DNA of 56,830 bases, taken from positions 1 to 56,830 of the forward strand of contig JAAEYY010000021.1 in the NCBI GenBank assembly GCA_018223105.1. The letters run 5' to 3'. Below the pieces are notes generated by a model. That model was not told the origin of the DNA. It ran no database searches and saw nothing but the letters and a program-made list of their open reading frames with translations. Each line of letters begins with the position of its first letter. Position 1 is the stretch's first letter. Positions 1 to 8,409 of this stretch are shown in pieces. A program made the translations under genes and the position numbers. Source of the stretch: a bacterium (GTDB taxonomy: Bacteria; Bacteroidota; Bacteroidia; NS11-12g; UBA9320).

Positions 1-615
1 CCCGTAAGTACTATCAAAATTGCGATAAAAAACCTTCAAAAAGGTGCTGATCAAAGTGCTCTGTTTAAGATAATAGAAGAAGAAAATGAGAGGATGGAAG
101 ATTACATACAATCTGTTCTTGATCTGAGTAAAATTCGCCATAAAAACTTTAATCTAAATCTAAAGTCGGTAGAAATGCGCCCGATGATAGAAGACATTGT
201 AAATAAGGAGCGTCTGCTTTTATGCGGAACAGAAGATCGAATTGAAATTGTACATGTTGAAAATACAGTTTTGAGTACAGATGAGTCTCACCTGAGAAAT
301 GCCATTTCTAATATCATAGAAAATGCCAGAGTCTATTCAGGCGATGTCGTCAACATTGAAATAACAGCTCAAAAAAACCAAAACCAATATCAGATCAGTA
401 TTAAAGACCATGGGATTGGAATTCCCCCGGCAGAGCTCAACTTAATTTTCGATCGATTCTACAGAGGGCAACAAGGGAACCTTTATTATGGTAAAGGAAC
501 GGGATTAGGCTTAAACTACGCTCAAAGAATAGTTCAACTCCATTCAGGAAGTATAGAAGTAAAAAGTATTGAAAGCGAAGGCTCTACCTTTATTATCACC
601 TTACCTATTGAATGA
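1..615 (+). CDS. Sensor histidine kinase, C-terminal part (5' end cut by window edge)
   Basis: The reading frame is open from base 1, so the gene begins outside the window. The first residues, PVSTIKIAIKNL, are what follows the phospho-accepting histidine in a HisKA domain, so the cut falls just after the H box. The rest is a HATPase_c domain: N box around NAISNIIENA, G1 box DHGIGIPP, F box DRFYRG and G2 box GKGTGLGL. It should autophosphorylate and pass phosphate to the response regulator whose start overlaps its stop codon. The sensor domain, and therefore the signal, cannot be seen. Confidence 0.93.
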   Translation, partial: PVSTIKIAIKNLQKGADQSALFKIIEEENERMEDYIQSVLDLSKIRHKNFNLNLKSVEMRPMIEDIVNKERLLLCGTEDRIEIVHVENTVLSTDESHLRNAISNIIENARVYSGDVVNIEITAQKNQNQYQISIKDHGIGIPPAELNLIFDRFYRGQQGNLYYGKGTGLGLNYAQRIVQLHSGSIEVKSIESEGSTFIITLPIE

Positions 616-1309
616 AACTACACATATACTCCTGGTTGAAGACGACCTAAATTTTGGGATGGTGTTGAAGAATTATCTCGAAATGAACAGTTTAAAAATT
701 AGCTGGGCAAAAGATGGTCAGGCAGGCTATGACCTTTTCAAAACGCACCAATATCATCTCTGTATTCTCGATATCATGATGCCCAAACTGGATGGCTTCA
801 GTTTGGCTGACAAGCTAAATGCGCTCGACGGAACTACTCCCTTCATCTTTCTCACTGCTAGATCACTAAAAAAAGACATCATAAGAGGATACAAGAGCGG
901 TGCGAGAGATTATCTTACAAAACCCTTCGATCCTGAAATTTTACTTCACAAAATCAAGGCCTTAGTATCTCACACAGTTCAAGACAAGGACGATACCTCA
1001 TCAGAAAATATGTTTCTGGATTACAAGCATGAACCTCAACTGCGAAGATTGTGGAGAGATCGCGAATATGATGAATTGAGTCCGAAAGAGAATTTATTGC
1101 TTTCAGAGCTACTCAGAGTTCCTAACACCCTGGTCAAAAGAGAACGATTACTCGAACAAATCTGGAAAGAAAACACCTATTTCACCGCAAGAAGCATGGA
1201 TGTTTACATCAATAAATTGCGGAAAAGGTTTCATAAAGACCTAAGAATTCAAATCACCAATATCCGAGGAGAAGGCTTTATTTTCGAAATAAAAGATCAG
1301 GACCAATAA
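608..1309 (+). CDS. OmpR/PhoB-family response regulator
   Basis: A receiver domain (residues 5-120) has the acidic pair in ILLVEDD, phospho-acceptor Asp55 in LDIMMP and Lys105 in YLTKPF. A winged-helix DNA-binding domain follows (about 135-230), ending in the usual IRGEGFIFE. I chose the TTG at 608, which overlaps the kinase stop and puts the receiver five residues from the N-terminus as in relatives. An in-frame ATG at 569 would add 13 residues that only read the kinase tail out of frame. It is the partner of the upstream kinase. The last 13 bases overlap the convergent SRPBCC gene. Confidence 0.9.
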   Translation: MNETTHILLVEDDLNFGMVLKNYLEMNSLKISWAKDGQAGYDLFKTHQYHLCILDIMMPKLDGFSLADKLNALDGTTPFIFLTARSLKKDIIRGYKSGARDYLTKPFDPEILLHKIKALVSHTVQDKDDTSSENMFLDYKHEPQLRRLWRDREYDELSPKENLLLSELLRVPNTLVKRERLLEQIWKENTYFTARSMDVYINKLRKRFHKDLRIQITNIRGEGFIFEIKDQDQ

Positions 1310-1734
1310 TGTTCCGAGCCATATGCCTGGCCGGAACCCGTTTCGCAGAGCTTTCTCAAACTTCTCAAGTAGCCGGCCCAACTGTAATTGCATTGGGCAA
1401 TAAAATCCGAGTATGAAGGTAAATCCCATTGATGAAATTTCAAACGGGTTCCATTTTCCAGCTCCTCAAGTTCAAAACTAATTTTAGACCCTTTCCATTC
1501 CGGATCATCGCCGGAATATTCCCAAACCACTTTTTCATTTGGTTTGAGCTCTTTAACATCCACTGAAATTCTAGCTCCCTGAGCAAAATCAAAATGAATG
1601 GTTCCTCCCATTTCAGAGTCTCCTGTAGTGAAGGTAGTCCACCAAGCACTCAAGCCTAAAATGCTGCTCAATTTGTCAAAAACTAATTCGGGTTTTGCCG
1701 CAATATCTAATACATGTTTTAGTTCTGCTGCCAT
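1297..1734 (-). CDS. SRPBCC/AHSA1-like domain protein
   Basis: The 145-residue protein looks like a START-like fold of the AHSA1/polyketide cyclase group: an opening LKHVLDIAAKPELVFD, then WWT in the middle, a glycine-rich strand MGGTIHFDF, and a C-terminal helix with WAGYLRSLRKL. Such proteins bind hydrophobic ligands or act as co-chaperones, and the substrate here is unknown. The start chosen is the ATG giving MAAELKHV; eight further in-frame codons upstream have no support. The 3' end overlaps the response regulator tail on the opposite strand. Confidence 0.75.
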   Translation of the reverse strand: MAAELKHVLDIAAKPELVFDKLSSILGLSAWWTTFTTGDSEMGGTIHFDFAQGARISVDVKELKPNEKVVWEYSGDDPEWKGSKISFELEELENGTRLKFHQWDLPSYSDFIAQCNYSWAGYLRSLRKLCETGSGQAYGSEHYWS

Positions 1735-1794
1735 AAAAACAAGTATACTCAATACCAATCAAATTTCCATTATTTCTCAATAGCATCAAATGAT

Positions 1795-1802
1795 TACATT
1801 TG
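1795..1802 (+). promoter_or_regulatory. Promoter -7 box of metK
   Basis: TACATTTG matches the Bacteroidota -7 consensus TAnnTTTG at every defined base. An ATTT lies 19 bases upstream (1772-1775) as a partial TTTG -33 box. Transcription would start near 1808, leaving a leader of about 12 bases before the ATG at 1821, too short for a SAM riboswitch. Confidence 0.6.
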
Positions 1803-1820
1803 CAGCACTTTTTAAAGCCT

Positions 1821-3080
1821 ATGTCATACTTTTTTACTTCAGAATCTGTATCTGAAGGTCACCCGGATAAAGTGGCTGACCAGATCTCCGATGCACTTAT
1901 TGATCATTTTCTAGCTTTCGATCCCGACTCGAAAGTTGCTTGTGAAACCTTAGTTACTACCGGACAAGTTGTATTGGCTGGAGAAGTAAAGAGTAAGACT
2001 TATCTCGATGTACAGAAAATTGCGCGTGAAACAATTGAGAAAATTGGCTACACGAAGAGTGAATACATGTTCGAGGCAAATTCATGTGGTGTGCTATCTG
2101 CAATTCACGAGCAGAGCCCGGACATTAATCAGGGTGTAGAACGCAAGAAACCCGAAGAGCAAGGAGCGGGAGACCAGGGAATGATGTTTGGTTACGCAAC
2201 TAACGAAACAGACTCATTCATGCCTTTGCCATTGGAGCTTTCTCATTTATTGCTTCGCGAACTTGCGGCCATCAGAAAAGAAGGCAAGCAGATGAAGTAT
2301 TTGAGACCGGATTCGAAGTCTCAGGTTACCATTGAATATGGCGACGATAACAAACCAAAAGCGATTAATGCCATCGTAATTTCTACTCAACACGACGATT
2401 TCGATAAGGAAAGCGCCATGTTGAAGAAAATTAAAGACGATGTAATCACAATACTAATTCCACGAGTAAAGAAATTACTTCCAAAACATATTCAAGCGCT
2501 ATTCACCACCAAAATCAAATATCACATTAATCCAACCGGAAAATTTGTGATTGGCGGACCACATGGTGATACCGGTTTAACCGGTCGTAAGATTATTGTA
2601 GACACTTACGGAGGTAAAGGTGCTCACGGTGGAGGAGCATTTTCGGGTAAAGATCCAAGTAAAGTAGACCGTTCAGCAGCTTATGCCACTCGACATATTG
2701 CAAAAAACTTGGTAGCTGCAGGAGTTTGTGAAGAAGCCCTAGTTCAAGTTGCTTATGCAATTGGTGTTGCAAAACCTGTTGGACTATACGTAAATACCTA
2801 TGGCACTGCTAAAGTTGATCTAAACGACGGTCAGATCGCCAAAAAACTTCAGTCTATTCCTAGATTTGATATGCGTCCTTACTTTATTGAGAAACGCTTC
2901 AATTTAAGAAAACCGATCTACAGCGAAACTGCTGCTTATGGTCATATGGGCCGAGTAACAGAATCTATCACTAAAACATTTACAGACGGTTCAGGGAACA
3001 AGAAAAATGTGAAGGTGAAATTATTCCCTTGGGAAGAGCTAGACGGTGTTAAAGACATCAAGAAAGAATTCGGTCTATAA
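1821..3080 (+). CDS. metK: S-adenosylmethionine synthetase
   Basis: Makes S-adenosylmethionine from methionine and ATP in the cytoplasm. The 419-residue protein has the family signatures in order: [15 protein letters not shown] at the N-terminus, [12 protein letters not shown], and the phosphate-binding [10 protein letters not shown] with KVDRSAAY following. Length is normal for the slightly long Bacteroidota form. The start is the ATG giving [10 protein letters not shown]; an upstream in-frame start would lie inside the promoter box. It is transcribed alone, with glmS following under its own promoter. Confidence 0.97.
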   Translation: MSYFFTSESVSEGHPDKVADQISDALIDHFLAFDPDSKVACETLVTTGQVVLAGEVKSKTYLDVQKIARETIEKIGYTKSEYMFEANSCGVLSAIHEQSPDINQGVERKKPEEQGAGDQGMMFGYATNETDSFMPLPLELSHLLLRELAAIRKEGKQMKYLRPDSKSQVTIEYGDDNKPKAINAIVISTQHDDFDKESAMLKKIKDDVITILIPRVKKLLPKHIQALFTTKIKYHINPTGKFVIGGPHGDTGLTGRKIIVDTYGGKGAHGGGAFSGKDPSKVDRSAAYATRHIAKNLVAAGVCEEALVQVAYAIGVAKPVGLYVNTYGTAKVDLNDGQIAKKLQSIPRFDMRPYFIEKRFNLRKPIYSETAAYGHMGRVTESITKTFTDGSGNKKNVKVKLFPWEELDGVKDIKKEFGL

Positions 3081-3143
3081 TCAGTAGACCGTCATTTAAC
3101 CATTATTCAAGACACTTTATCTTCGATGTGAAGTGTTCTACCT

Positions 3144-3165
3144 GAAGCAAATGTAATTTTGCTTC
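3144..3165 (+). promoter_or_regulatory. Perfect inverted repeat over the glmS promoter
   Basis: GAAGCAAA (3144-3151), six bases, then TTTGCTTC (3158-3165) form a perfect 8-bp dyad. The right half and loop contain TAATTTTG (3154-3161), a full match to the TAnnTTTG -7 box. A protein bound to the dyad would block the promoter. It could also fold as a small hairpin, but no T-run follows, so a terminator is unlikely. Confidence 0.5.
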
Positions 3166-3181
3166 AAAAGAGATTGAGCTT

Positions 3182-5026
3182 ATGTGTGGAATTGTTGCAT
3201 ACTATGGCCCGGATCGGGCATATGATTTTTTAATCAAAGGACTTCAACGCCTTGAATATCGCGGATACGACAGTGCTGGCATTGCACTTCTGAACGGCGA
3301 CTTACGTGTTTACAAGAATAAAGGGAAGGTTTCTGAACTTGTTGACCTTACAAAAGGTAAAAACCTTGAGGGCAATAGAGGTATAGGGCATACCAGATGG
3401 GCTACTCATGGCGAGCCAAATACAATCAACGCTCACCCACACTTATCTCAAGACGGCGACTTAGCCTTAATCCATAACGGAATCATAGAGAACTACGCTA
3501 CCTTGAAGAAAGCACTTCAGGAACGTGGCCATATCTTTAAAAGCGACACTGATACCGAGGTTTTAATTCACTTGATTGAAGAGATTCAAAAAGCAGAACA
3601 AGTAAATCTTTTTGAAGCAGTGAGATTGGCCCTGAACGAAGTGGTTGGTGCTTATGCTATCGTGATTCTGAGTGAAAGAGATCCCAATACATTAATCGCT
3701 GCAAGAAAAGGAAGTCCTTTAGTTGTTGGAATTAGCGATAGGGATGGTGAATACTTTATAGCAAGTGATGCTACTCCAATTGTTGAATACACCAGAAAAG
3801 TAACCTACTTAAACGATGGAGAAATTGTGAGTATTAACGAGGGTAACATGACCCTTAAGACCATAGAAAATGTAGAGAAATCTCCATTTATTCAGAACCT
3901 TGAAATCAGTTTGGATGCTCTGGAAAAAGGAGGATTCGAACATTTCATGTTAAAAGAAATTTTCGAGCAACCGAAATCCATCTTTGATTCGATGAGAGGT
4001 CGATTTGATAAAGAGAACCTCACATTCGCGATGCGAAGCTTGCAGGAATTCGAAAGCAAAATCAAAAACCTCGATCGAATTATTATTGTTGCTTGCGGCA
4101 CTTCATGGCATGCCGGCTTGGTTGGAGAATATCTCATAGAGGAGTTCTCGCGACTACCGGTGGAAGTTGAATATGCCTCAGAGTTCAGATATCGTAACCC
4201 GATTGTGAATGAAGACGATCTAGTTATTGCAATTTCACAGTCAGGAGAAACCGCAGATACGCTTGCAGCAATGGAATTGGCCAAAGAAAGAGGAGCTACC
4301 ATTTACGGAATTTGCAATGTGGTTGGTTCGAGTATCCCAAGAATGACCCATGCCGGTGCCTACACGCATGCCGGACCGGAGATTGGGGTGGCTAGTACGA
4401 AAGCGTTTACTGCTCAAGTAACCGTTTTAACCTTGCTGGCATTAGGTATTGCTGATATCCGAGGTAAAATCACTACTGAACGCTTGCGCGAAGTATTTGC
4501 AGAGCTCGATAATATACCTCAGAAGGTAGAAACCTTACTTGAAGCTTGCGCGGATGAGGTAATTAAAATTGCTGAATGCTATAAAGATGCAAGAAACTTC
4601 CTCTACCTGGGACGAGGTTATAATTTCCCTGTGGCGCTTGAAGGTGCGCTCAAGCTTAAAGAAATATCCTACATACATGCTGAAGGATACCCTGCTGCTG
4701 AGATGAAACACGGCCCTATTGCATTAATTGACGAGGAGATGCCTGTAGTTGTAATCGCAACTAAGCGTAACTATTATGAAAAAGTCTTAAGCAACATTCA
4801 AGAGGTTAAAGCTAGAAAAGGAAAGATTATAGCCATTGTAACTGAAGGTGATGAAAAAGTGAAAGAAATTGCAGATCACACCATTGAAATTCCGGATACT
4901 GAAGATTGCTTAACTCCAATTCTCGCAACTATTCCTTTGCAACTGCTTTCATACCATATTGCAGTGATGCGAGGTTGTAATGTAGACCAACCCAGAAATC
5001 TGGCAAAATCTGTTACTGTAGAATAA
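3182..5026 (+). CDS. glmS: Glutamine-fructose-6-phosphate aminotransferase (isomerizing)
   Basis: Makes glucosamine-6-phosphate from fructose-6-phosphate and glutamine, the first step to peptidoglycan and lipopolysaccharide amino sugars. The 614-residue protein starts MCGIVAYYG, so Cys2 becomes the N-terminal nucleophile of the glutaminase domain (motifs LEYRGYDSAGIA and GHTRWATHG). Two SIS isomerase domains follow, with CGTSWHAG and SQSGETADTL in the first. It ends NLAKSVTVE, typical of the active-site tail. The leader is only about 15 bases, so there is no glmS ribozyme. Confidence 0.97.
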   Translation: MCGIVAYYGPDRAYDFLIKGLQRLEYRGYDSAGIALLNGDLRVYKNKGKVSELVDLTKGKNLEGNRGIGHTRWATHGEPNTINAHPHLSQDGDLALIHNGIIENYATLKKALQERGHIFKSDTDTEVLIHLIEEIQKAEQVNLFEAVRLALNEVVGAYAIVILSERDPNTLIAARKGSPLVVGISDRDGEYFIASDATPIVEYTRKVTYLNDGEIVSINEGNMTLKTIENVEKSPFIQNLEISLDALEKGGFEHFMLKEIFEQPKSIFDSMRGRFDKENLTFAMRSLQEFESKIKNLDRIIIVACGTSWHAGLVGEYLIEEFSRLPVEVEYASEFRYRNPIVNEDDLVIAISQSGETADTLAAMELAKERGATIYGICNVVGSSIPRMTHAGAYTHAGPEIGVASTKAFTAQVTVLTLLALGIADIRGKITTERLREVFAELDNIPQKVETLLEACADEVIKIAECYKDARNFLYLGRGYNFPVALEGALKLKEISYIHAEGYPAAEMKHGPIALIDEEMPVVVIATKRNYYEKVLSNIQEVKARKGKIIAIVTEGDEKVKEIADHTIEIPDTEDCLTPILATIPLQLLSYHIAVMRGCNVDQPRNLAKSVTVE

Positions 5027-5046
5027 TTGTATAACAGATAATACAA
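5027..5046 (+). terminator. Weak AT-rich hairpin after glmS
   Basis: TTGTAT, eight bases, then ATACAA form a perfect 6-bp stem directly after the glmS stop codon, followed by a T-rich but interrupted stretch. It might end glmS transcription, but the stem is AT-rich and weak. Confidence 0.25.
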
Positions 5047-5148
5047 GATTTATATTTACTTCTTATTTCTTCAAATTCGTAAAGTCCTGTAATTCAGCTG
5101 ACAAGATAAGGCTGAAATTCTGAGGCATGATTTTATTGTATTTCTAAT

Positions 5149-5156
5149 AAAGGAGG
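5149..5156 (+). promoter_or_regulatory. Near-perfect Shine-Dalgarno site of the DUF4476 gene
   Basis: AAAGGAGG sits seven bases before the ATG at 5164. I saw no comparably strong site in front of the other genes here, and Bacteroidota rarely use strong Shine-Dalgarno sequences. It fixes the start codon and suggests high or special translation. Confidence 0.8.
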
Positions 5157-5163
5157 AATACAT

Positions 5164-5886
5164 ATGAAAACAATTACAATTTGTTTCACACTTGTTGCAG
5201 CATTTTGCTTCACAAGTAAAGCTAAAGCCTCTCAACTCTACCTACGAACACACAGTCATTCACCTGCAATTGCAGTAGTAAATGGCAATCAGAATCACGC
5301 TCAAAGTGGAATCATTAGAATTGATTTCTTGCCTTACGGCGATCATTTCATGACCATTCGACAGAAACCGTTTTCTCATCATCACCGAAGAGAAACGAAT
5401 CACCGGGGAAGAAATGCCATTCTCTTTCGAGGATATGTCTTTATCCCGGCTCACAGCACGGTCTATGCTTCAATTGATTACAGGGGATCCTTGGTTATTG
5501 AAAGGGTTATTCCGAATCCCAGACCGGTAAACCCGAGGACTCCGGCTTACAGACCACCAACACGGCCGAGGTATCAACCGCAGTACTACAGAACTCCGGT
5601 CCATGAAAACCGAAGCGCCGCGTTTAATCAATTACTCATTCTAATGGAACATGCTTCTTTTGAAAGTGCAAAACTCGCCTTGGCTAAACAGTTTGTTAAA
5701 ACCAATGCAGTAACGAGTCAGCAAGTTGCACAATTGATGAAAGCAATGGATTTTGAATCCTCAAAATTAGTCTTAGCTAAAGAAGCCTATTACAATGTGC
5801 TCGATCCGGAAAACTTCTATCTGGTGAATGCATCGTTTGACTTTAGCAGCAGCATTTCCGCTTTGGCAAAGTACATAAACCACTAA
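5164..5886 (+). CDS. Secreted DUF4476 domain protein
   Basis: A 240-residue protein with a signal peptide (MKTITICFTLVAAFCF, cleavage probably after AKA). A histidine-rich region follows, then a Pro/Arg/Tyr-rich linker (about 115-145) and a C-terminal alpha-helical domain (about 150-240). That domain's spaced SFESAKLALAK and DFESSKLVLAK repeats resemble DUF4476. The function of DUF4476 is not known. The gene stands alone with an unusually strong ribosome binding site and a bidirectional terminator behind it. Confidence 0.75.
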   Translation: MKTITICFTLVAAFCFTSKAKASQLYLRTHSHSPAIAVVNGNQNHAQSGIIRIDFLPYGDHFMTIRQKPFSHHHRRETNHRGRNAILFRGYVFIPAHSTVYASIDYRGSLVIERVIPNPRPVNPRTPAYRPPTRPRYQPQYYRTPVHENRSAAFNQLLILMEHASFESAKLALAKQFVKTNAVTSQQVAQLMKAMDFESSKLVLAKEAYYNVLDPENFYLVNASFDFSSSISALAKYINH

Positions 5887-5911
5887 AAGAGGGGGCTTCG
5901 GCTCCCTTTTA
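5887..5911. terminator. Bidirectional terminator with UUCG loop
   Basis: AGGGGGC, a TTCG tetraloop and GCTCCCT form a 7-bp stem (one G-T wobble), flanked by an A-run on the left and a T-run on the right. It can therefore end both the DUF4476 gene and the convergent response regulator gene, whose stop codon it touches. Confidence 0.85.
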
Positions 5912-6292
5912 AAATGCTAAAATTTCCTGTAAAACCTGATCCTGAATAGGTTTAGTTATATACTTTGTAATTCTGGGATGAGCATCTGCCTTTTCAACAT
6001 CTACGGGATTAATAGAAGAACTGAGCATATAGATCTTCATGTTCTCCTTTTTATCGGCATCAAGTGATTCGTACATTTCCAGAAAATCCCAACCATCCGC
6101 AATTGGCATATTGATATCCAGAAGCAAAATGGAAGGTAAATCAGCCAGTATTGTCTCATTCAAATACTGAAATATTTGCTCCCCATCGCCAAAAATTTTA
6201 ATCTCATCGGCAAGATTTAATTTCTCAATTTTCACCTTAGTTGTGAATTGAAAAATGGTGTCATCATCAATAATAGCTAATCTTCTCATCAT
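5909..6292 (-). CDS. Single-domain response regulator
   Basis: A 127-residue receiver domain without an output domain. Acidic residues in IIDDD bind Mg2+, Asp59 in LLLDINMP is the phospho-acceptor, and Lys114 in YITKP completes the site. Its start overlaps the stop of the three-PAS kinase by four bases (ATGA), so the two are translationally coupled and form a phosphorelay pair. Such CheY/Rcp1-like proteins act by protein contact and not as transcription factors. The target is not visible here. Confidence 0.92.
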   Translation of the reverse strand: MMRRLAIIDDDTIFQFTTKVKIEKLNLADEIKIFGDGEQIFQYLNETILADLPSILLLDINMPIADGWDFLEMYESLDADKKENMKIYMLSSSINPVDVEKADAHPRITKYITKPIQDQVLQEILAF

Positions 6293-8313
6293 TGTTTCTT
6301 TTCTAGTATGGACAGTGGAAATTCAATCATAAAACTAGAACCAACATTAGGTTCAGACTCAACCTTGATAGTTCCGCCAAGAGATTCAACTTGAGCTTTT
6401 GTTATAAATAGACCTACTCCGCGACTGTCCTTGTCGCGATGAAAGGTCTTTCTCAATCCAAAAAGCTTTGAACCGTGTTTCTTAAGGTCTATTCCCAAAC
6501 CATTATCTTTTACCGTAATACAAAAGTGGTTTTCGGTCTTCTCGGCAACAATATCAATAATTGCAGGAACATCATCTTTGCTGTATTTTATAGCATTTGA
6601 GGTGAGATTTAGAAAGATACTCTCTACATAGGTTTTAGGACCATATATTTTCTCAACTCCGGTGAAGTCATAATTAATAACGGCATTCTTATTCTTTATC
6701 GCTTCGCTTAGACTATCCTTCACCTTCTCCATCACTTTTTGAAGCTCAATGCTCGTATGTTCCTTCGATACTTCATTTTTAATTTTCACAACCTCTGCCA
6801 GGTCGTTGATAGTATCCATGAGATCTGTAGCTACAACATCCAGTTTTTCCAAAAGGAAATTCAAATTTTCTTCACTCGGATCGGCCTGGTAAAAATCTAG
6901 AAGTGCTCTAATATTTCCTGCGGGAGATCTTAAGTTATGTGAAGCGATATACGCAAATTCTTGAAGCTGTTTTGTTTGGTTCCCCAGTTTAAAGTTAAGA
7001 TCTATGAGCTCTTTATTCGACTCTTGAAGTTTACGCTTTTCGTTATTCAATAGTCGCTCTGCCCGTTTTCGATCGGTGATATCTACGACACTCGTTCTTA
7101 TTATATTTCTGTCGGGATAAGGAAGCTTTACTAGACGCACTTCACAAATGAGCTTTGTTCCATCTTTACGTCTTACCTCCCATTCGTAAACAAGACGCTC
7201 ACCAGAGATGGCTCTGTTCATATAATCTTCACCTAATACCACACTTTCTCCATTTGCCTGTCCTTTTGGACTTAAATCACCAAAAGATAAATTCCTAAAC
7301 TCTTCTCGTGAATATCCAAAAAGGGTCTCGGCGCTTCTATTAGCGTCTACATACTTCTTTTGATCAAAATCTAGAAGGAGTAGTGCTTCTGTAGCGTTTT
7401 CAACGATTGTTCTAAATCGTTCTTCACTTTCCTCTAGCTGCTTCTGTTGTTCCCTTACTTTGGTCACATCCTGAAAAGTGATTACAGCCTCGGTAAAGTT
7501 TAAATTTGCATCATACAATCCTCGAACAAAACAAATGGTGTCAATTTTCCGACCATCATTTGCCGTGAGCTGAACGTCAATATCAAAAAACTCGTAGTTC
7601 CTGCTCGACAATCCATTGAGAAGATCTAATAAGTCTCTTTTATCAGTCTCATTAACGTAGCTTTTAAGATCCCCATCATTTGATGCTTCATGGTCTTCGC
7701 CCATTAAAGCGTCAAATGCTTTGTTTTTGGTATGAATTGAGAGGTCTTTATCTATTACAATAATCCCACTGTAGTTATTTTCAAAAATGGATCGATAGCG
7801 AATTTCACTTTGGCTCAAGCGCTGCTCCATTTCTACCCTTTTTGTAATGTCGGTAGAAATATTGAGCACTTCTGTAACCTCTCCTGCTTCGTCGTACACC
7901 GGATTTTTCACGGTTTGAAACCAGTAAAGTTCTCCGGATGATTCTGTAAAGGGCTCAAGTGGGATAAACCTCTTTTGCTTCTTTTCGAAAAGCGATTCAT
8001 CCGTCATTCGAATTTGATCCGGGTTGAGGAAGATCATGAGTTCCTTATCCGTTTTCCCGATAATTTCGTGAATCTTCTTTCCGGCAAAATCAGCAAAAGC
8101 CTGATTTACAACAGTATACACCCCGTTTTGATCTCTTCCATAAATAAGATGAGGAATAAATTGAATGATATTGGCATAATACGCCGCTTCGCTTGTATCG
8201 GCCGGAGGTATTACATCCTGCTTATGATCTATCTTGTTTTTACCGCTTTCTAGTAAACGTCTTAAAAACTGAGACCCCTTTGCTAACTCTGTTTTAGAAT
8301 TGATTGAATACAT
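6289..8313 (-). CDS. Multi-PAS sensor histidine kinase
   Basis: A 674-residue kinase without membrane segments, so probably cytoplasmic. Three PAS domains lie at about 40-165, 170-290 and 300-420. A HisKA domain follows with His459 in FAYIASHNLRSP, then HATPase_c (NLTSNAIKYS, DNGLGIDL, SRGVGLFI). I chose the ATG at 8313. An upstream in-frame TTG at 8334 falls inside the TATATTTG promoter box and cannot be on the transcript. HNLRSP is typical of Bacteroidota and phytochrome-like kinases. Its partner is the regulator just downstream. The signal is unknown, though PAS domains often bind haem, flavin or small ligands. Confidence 0.92.
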   Translation of the reverse strand: MYSINSKTELAKGSQFLRRLLESGKNKIDHKQDVIPPADTSEAAYYANIIQFIPHLIYGRDQNGVYTVVNQAFADFAGKKIHEIIGKTDKELMIFLNPDQIRMTDESLFEKKQKRFIPLEPFTESSGELYWFQTVKNPVYDEAGEVTEVLNISTDITKRVEMEQRLSQSEIRYRSIFENNYSGIIVIDKDLSIHTKNKAFDALMGEDHEASNDGDLKSYVNETDKRDLLDLLNGLSSRNYEFFDIDVQLTANDGRKIDTICFVRGLYDANLNFTEAVITFQDVTKVREQQKQLEESEERFRTIVENATEALLLLDFDQKKYVDANRSAETLFGYSREEFRNLSFGDLSPKGQANGESVVLGEDYMNRAISGERLVYEWEVRRKDGTKLICEVRLVKLPYPDRNIIRTSVVDITDRKRAERLLNNEKRKLQESNKELIDLNFKLGNQTKQLQEFAYIASHNLRSPAGNIRALLDFYQADPSEENLNFLLEKLDVVATDLMDTINDLAEVVKIKNEVSKEHTSIELQKVMEKVKDSLSEAIKNKNAVINYDFTGVEKIYGPKTYVESIFLNLTSNAIKYSKDDVPAIIDIVAEKTENHFCITVKDNGLGIDLKKHGSKLFGLRKTFHRDKDSRGVGLFITKAQVESLGGTIKVESEPNVGSSFMIEFPLSILEKKQ

Positions 8314-8331
8314 TTCTAGTAGCAGTTTATA

Positions 8332-8339
8332 CAAATATA
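8332..8339 (-). promoter_or_regulatory. Promoter -7 box of the PAS kinase operon
   Basis: On the minus strand this reads TATATTTG, a full match to TAnnTTTG. Transcription would start near 8325, giving a leader of about 12 bases before the ATG at 8313. No clear -33 box is seen. Confidence 0.55.
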
Positions 8340-8364
8340 GACCTCTACCAAGTATTGCCTTGAC

Positions 8365-8395
8365 TTTCGAATGTTCTTTTTTAAACCTAAACTTG
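8365..8395 (+). promoter_or_regulatory. Promoter of the E1 dehydrogenase gene
   Basis: TTTC (8365-8368), 19 bases, then TAAACTTG (8388-8395) differs from TTTG-N19-TAnnTTTG at two bases with ideal spacing. The ATG at 8410 lies 14 bases further on. It is divergent from the PAS kinase promoter. Confidence 0.4.
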
Positions 8396-8409
8396 CATCC
8401 TGAACATTA

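Noticed and set aside
1735..1820. SAM riboswitch upstream of metK
   Set aside because: The predicted leader is about 12 bases and there is no aptamer-like structure.
3081..3181. glmS ribozyme, or a terminator formed by ACACTTTA/TGAAGTGT at 3112-3136
   Set aside because: The glmS leader is too short for a ribozyme, and no T-run follows the hairpin.
3892..4302. Open frame of 136 codons antisense to glmS
   Set aside because: It is a shadow of a strongly conserved gene and encodes no recognisable domain.
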